The position numbers and the translations under genes were made by a program. 64,000 nucleotides of DNA from Pseudomonas sp. dw_612 (GTDB lineage: Bacteria > Pseudomonadota > Gammaproteobacteria > Pseudomonadales > Pseudomonadaceae): positions 1 through 64,000 of the forward strand of contig NZ_JAAVVC010000020.1 in assembly GCF_018449725.1 (NCBI RefSeq). Reading direction: 5' to 3'. Positions 61,356 through 64,000 of this stretch are shown here, one piece after another. Position 1 is the first letter of the stretch, and each line of letters opens with the position of its first letter. The notes beneath the pieces were generated by a model, which worked only from the letters and a program-made list of their open reading frames with translations, was not told where the DNA came from and ran no database searches.

Positions 61356-61385
61356 TCCCGGCCTTCCCGAGCCGGGATTTTTTTG
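61356..61385 (+). terminator. Terminator of pitA
   Basis: TCCCGGC / GCCGGGA stem with an eight-base loop, followed by TTTTTTT. Confidence 0.75.
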
Positions 61386-61517
61386 CCTGGCCCGCCCCAT
61401 TTCGTCGCAAATTTCCCCATTTATGCCTTTATTGATCTGCGAGGCGATGGATCGCACTTCAGTTTGCTAACGTGGTGCCGATTCTAAAGAGACTCGATGC
61501 ATTCAGGAGTGCGAACC

Positions 61518-62384
61518 GTGAATCTGTACATCAATCAGCTTCAGAAAAAAGCTGACTTCAAAGAAGCCATCTACGCCGGTGACATCTTCTTGAACACTGA
61601 GCTGCGTGCCGCCAAAGAGCTGTGCGCGTTTGCCCAGGAAAGCATCACCGCCGCCTTCAACGGCGAGACCCACCACCAGGCCCTGCATACGTTGATGCCG
61701 GTGGAAGAATTCGTGGTACTGGTGACGCGCCTCAAGGGCCAGTTCACCAACAGCCTGCGCGCCAAGGAATTGATCCTGGCGTTCATCGATGAAATCGGTG
61801 TCGACCCGCGCGAATACATTTTCGACGTGCCGCGGATTCGCGTAGTCCCGAACTACGAGTACCTGCACGCGGGCGTCAGCTACGCCTACAAACCCCATCG
61901 CGATACCTGGTACGGCAGCGTCGATTGCCAGATCAACACCTGGATGCCGGTGCACACCATCAGCCCCGACCAGACCATGATGATCAACGGCGGCTACTTC
62001 GACGTGCCGGTGAAGAACACCTCCAGCGAATGGAGCCTCAACGACTGGATCAGTAACCAGCGGCACAAGGCCAAGGAAAACCTCAAAGAGGAAGCCCGGG
62101 TGCACCCGGTGCCGCTGGAAGCGATCAACACCGCCTCGGAAGTACGCGTGGCCGGCAACACCGGTGACATGTTGATCTTCTCCGGTTCGCATTTGCACGG
62201 TACTGTGCCGAACCACACGCAACAGACCCGCTTCAGCGTGGACTTCCGCCTGATGCACCTCGACGACCTCAAGCACCAGCGCGGCGCCATCAACGTCGAC
62301 AGCGCCTGCCCTGACGTCGGCGCCGGTTTCAAAGACTATTTCCACGCCCACGACTTTTCGAATTTCCAAGGAATCCAGCAATGA
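61518..62384 (+). CDS. Fe(II)/2-oxoglutarate-type oxygenase-like protein
   Basis: A 288-residue soluble protein. The motif PHRDTWYGSVDCQ (about residues 125-137) supplies a His-x-Asp pair. HLHGTVPNHTQQTRFSVDFR (about 223-242) supplies a distal His and an Arg that would bind 2-oxoglutarate. This is the facial triad of phytanoyl-CoA-hydroxylase-like Fe/2OG enzymes. The start is GTG 61518, which has an AGGAG site 9 nt upstream; ATG 61497 lacks one. The next gene, a TylF-type methyltransferase, overlaps by 4 bp, so the two act in one pathway, probably tailoring a small molecule or sugar. Substrate unknown. Confidence 0.75.
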   Translation: MNLYINQLQKKADFKEAIYAGDIFLNTELRAAKELCAFAQESITAAFNGETHHQALHTLMPVEEFVVLVTRLKGQFTNSLRAKELILAFIDEIGVDPREYIFDVPRIRVVPNYEYLHAGVSYAYKPHRDTWYGSVDCQINTWMPVHTISPDQTMMINGGYFDVPVKNTSSEWSLNDWISNQRHKAKENLKEEARVHPVPLEAINTASEVRVAGNTGDMLIFSGSHLHGTVPNHTQQTRFSVDFRLMHLDDLKHQRGAINVDSACPDVGAGFKDYFHAHDFSNFQGIQQ

Positions 62385-63103
62385 CCAAGCGTCGCATCAC
62401 GCCCGCCGAGGCCCAGTACAACGAAACCCGTGCCAACGTCCTGAAACGGGTCGACGCCGAGTATGTAGCCGACGCGCCGTTCGTCTTTGCCAACCGCATT
62501 GGCGTGACCGCTGCGCTGTCGCGCATGGAGCTGTTCAAGAAAGTCGCTGAAGTACCGGGCGCGATCATCGAGTGCGGCGTGTACAAGGGCAACTCGCTGA
62601 TGCTGTACATGCACTTGTCGATGATCCTGGAACCGTACGCGATCAACCGCTCGATCATCGGCTTCGACACCTTCGAAGGCTTCCAGAGCATCGACAAGAA
62701 AGAAGACCCGGCGGACGTCAACGAGACCATGTTCTCCGACACCGACCAGTCGCTGATCCAGGACATGATCGACGCCAACGACCTGCTGCGCCCGGTCAAC
62801 CGCATCCCGCGTTGCGAACTGGTCAAGGGCGACATCGTCAAGACCGTGCCCGAGTGGGTCAAGACCCGTCCAGACCTGGTGGTGGCGATGCTGATCCTCG
62901 ACACCGACCTGTACGAATCGACCAAAGTCGCCCTGGAAACCTTCCTGCCGTACATGCCAAAAGGCGCGGTCGTGGTCCTGGACGAAGTCGCCTACCGCAA
63001 CTTCCCGGGCGAAACCAAAGCCCTGCGCGAAGTGCTGGACCTGAACAAAATCGAACTCAAGCGCCTGCCGTTCGACTCCTGCGTGGGCTACTTCCACGTC
63101 TGA
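62381..63103 (+). CDS. TylF/MycF-type O-methyltransferase
   Basis: A 240-residue SAM-dependent methyltransferase of the TylF family, which methylates sugar hydroxyls in natural products or carbohydrates. Features: GAIIECGVYKGNSLMLYMHL (SAM-binding loop, about 60-80), GFDTFEGFQSID, DTDQ and LILDTDLYESTKVALE. The last segment carries the two metal-ligand Asp residues. ATGA overlap with the oxygenase gene. No glycosyltransferase or other biosynthesis gene is next to it, so the acceptor cannot be named. Confidence 0.85.
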   Translation: MTKRRITPAEAQYNETRANVLKRVDAEYVADAPFVFANRIGVTAALSRMELFKKVAEVPGAIIECGVYKGNSLMLYMHLSMILEPYAINRSIIGFDTFEGFQSIDKKEDPADVNETMFSDTDQSLIQDMIDANDLLRPVNRIPRCELVKGDIVKTVPEWVKTRPDLVVAMLILDTDLYESTKVALETFLPYMPKGAVVVLDEVAYRNFPGETKALREVLDLNKIELKRLPFDSCVGYFHV

Positions 63104-63119
63104 TGCCTACCCCGGATCT

Positions 63120-63748
63120 GTAGGAGCGAGGCTTGCTCGCGATGGCGGTCTATCATTCAACATCAGTGTTGACTGACACATCGCCTTCGCGAGCAGGCTC
63201 GCTCCCACATTGGGTCCTGGGTGAACTCAATATTTGCATCCAACTCCGATTCTCTGTGGGAGCGGGCTTGCTCGCGAAAGCGGCGTGTCAGTCAACGTAG
63301 ATGTTGAATGACGGATTGCATTCGCGAGCAAGCCCGCTCCCACATTGGGTTCTGGGTGAACTCAATTTTTGCATCCAACTCCGCTCCCCTGTGGGTGCGG
63401 GCTTGCTCGCGAAAGCGACGTGTCAGTCAACGTAGATGTTGAATGACGGATTGCATTCGCGAGCAAGCCCGCTCCCACATTGGGTTCTGGGTGAACTCAA
63501 TATTTGCATCCAACTCCGATTCCTTGTGGGAGCGGGCTTGCTCGCGAAAGCGGTGTGTCAGTCAACGCAGATGTTGAATGACGGATTGCATTCGCGAGCA
63601 GGCTCGCTCCCACATTGGGTCCTGGGTGAACTCAATATTTGCATCCAACTCCGATTCTCTGTGGGAGCGAGCTTGCTCGCGATAGCGGCGTGTCAGTCAA
63701 CGCAGATGTCGAATGACGGATTGCCTTCGCGAGCAAGCCCGCTCCCAC
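63120..63748. repeat. Five-copy, 135-bp tandem array of REP doublets
   Basis: Five units start at 63120, 63256, 63391, 63526 and 63661, with a period of 135 bp (136 for the first). Each unit holds an inverted pair of the GGGAGCGGGCTTGCTCGCGA family. Between them is a 45-bp inner spacer with GTGTCAGTCAACG. A 50-bp outer spacer (TGGGTTCTGGGTGAACTCAA, then TATTTGCATCCAACTCCGAT) separates one pair from the next. The middle units are nearly identical, a sign of recent tandem duplication. It follows the methyltransferase gene and precedes the LysR stop by a few bases. Confidence 0.92.
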
Positions 63749-63752
63749 AGGG

Positions 63753-64000
63753 TCAGTGGGTGCTGCGGATGATGTGTTCCAGCCAGTCCATGAATACCCG
63801 CACCCGCAAGGGCAGTTGTCGTTGACGTGCATACAACATGGAGACTTCCATCGACGGCGCGCGCAGTTGCGGCAGCACTTCGACCAATTCGCCGCTGAGC
63901 AAGTATGGCCGCATGCCATGCAGAGGCGCCTGGATCAGGCCGAAACCGCCAAGGCATGCCGATTCGTAGCCATCGGAGTTGTTGACCGTGATGCTGCCGG
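63753..64000 (-). CDS. LysR-family regulator, C-terminal part
   Basis: Only the last 82 codons are in the window. The visible part is the end of a LysR effector-binding domain: TVNNSDGYESACLGGFGLIQ, LLSGELVEVLPQLRAPSMEV and the usual LysR tail RQLPLRVRVFMDWLEHII. The stop is at 63753-63755, five bases from the end of the REP array. The start, ligand and target lie outside. Confidence 0.85.
   Translation of the reverse strand, partial: GSITVNNSDGYESACLGGFGLIQAPLHGMRPYLLSGELVEVLPQLRAPSMEVSMLYARQRQLPLRVRVFMDWLEHIIRSTH

Noticed and set aside
63120..63748. Tandem repeats as a CRISPR array
   Set aside because: The spacers between repeats are themselves repeated, the repeat pairs are long inverted REPs, and no cas gene is present.

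Overview
The window is a piece of a Pseudomonas chromosome, most likely from the P. fluorescens group. The evidence is an RsmA/CsrA-lysC-alaS block with tRNAs upstream, a complete AST arginine catabolic operon next to argR and the aot arginine transporter, an AmrZ nearly identical to the P. aeruginosa protein as I remember it, and many copies of the two REP-type repeats common in fluorescent pseudomonads.

Layout. 1-2400: tRNA-Arg(CCT), two small membrane or secreted proteins, an orphan phnN, a doubtful hypothetical ORF and amrZ. 2400-4100: a 177-bp remnant of a group II intron lying against the mgtE terminator, then mgtE. 4400-11900: a DUF4124-type secreted protein, two tRNA-Arg(ACG), tRNA-Ser(GCT), rsmA, lysC, alaS, ltaE, and an FMN-riboswitch-controlled second lumazine synthase. 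12000-20000: arginine succinyltransferase pathway, read leftwards as aruC, aruF, aruG, astD, astB, a small His-tailed protein and astE. 20200-25270: a 1680-residue toxin-like protein with two tandem leucine-rich modules, inserted between aruC and argR. 25280-30650: argR and aotPOMQJ. 31290-35900: acsA, two small secreted proteins and nrdB.

35960-42860 is accessory DNA: an OLD-like ATPase/TOPRIM protein of low GC, a P1/P4-type C4 antisense RNA module (promoter, C4 RNA, 30-codon leader ORF, BRO/antirepressor-like gene), an HNH endonuclease, a small colicin-E3-like RNase toxin with its presumed immunity gene, a deletion relic of a second toxin followed by an intact E3-type immunity gene, and an unknown protein with a CoiA-like zinc-binding N-terminus. 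42860-58200 carries mixed metabolism and regulation genes (TauE/SafE, AraC, XRE, secreted amidase, MBL hydrolase with a divergent TetR, a MASE2-GGDEF cyclase, LysR with a divergent amidotransferase and monooxygenase, GlpQ, PepSY, a GAF histidine kinase, and a FlxA-like protein). 58400-64000 holds a ZntB-like transporter, a PiT phosphate transporter, a two-gene operon of a Fe/2OG-type oxygenase and a TylF-type methyltransferase, a five-copy 135-bp tandem REP array, and the 3' end of a LysR gene.

Functionally the middle of the window is one arginine regulon: AotJQMP import arginine/ornithine, ArgR senses it, and AruCFG-AstDBE degrade it to glutamate and succinate. Exact ArgR half-sites (TGTCGC-N8-AA) lie before aruC and aotJ. 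The most unusual parts are the C4-leader-BRO module with a neighbouring OLD-like gene, the toxin-immunity turnover scar, the deleted group II intron and the duplicated LRR protein. All family assignments are from reading the translated sequence; no database search was run.
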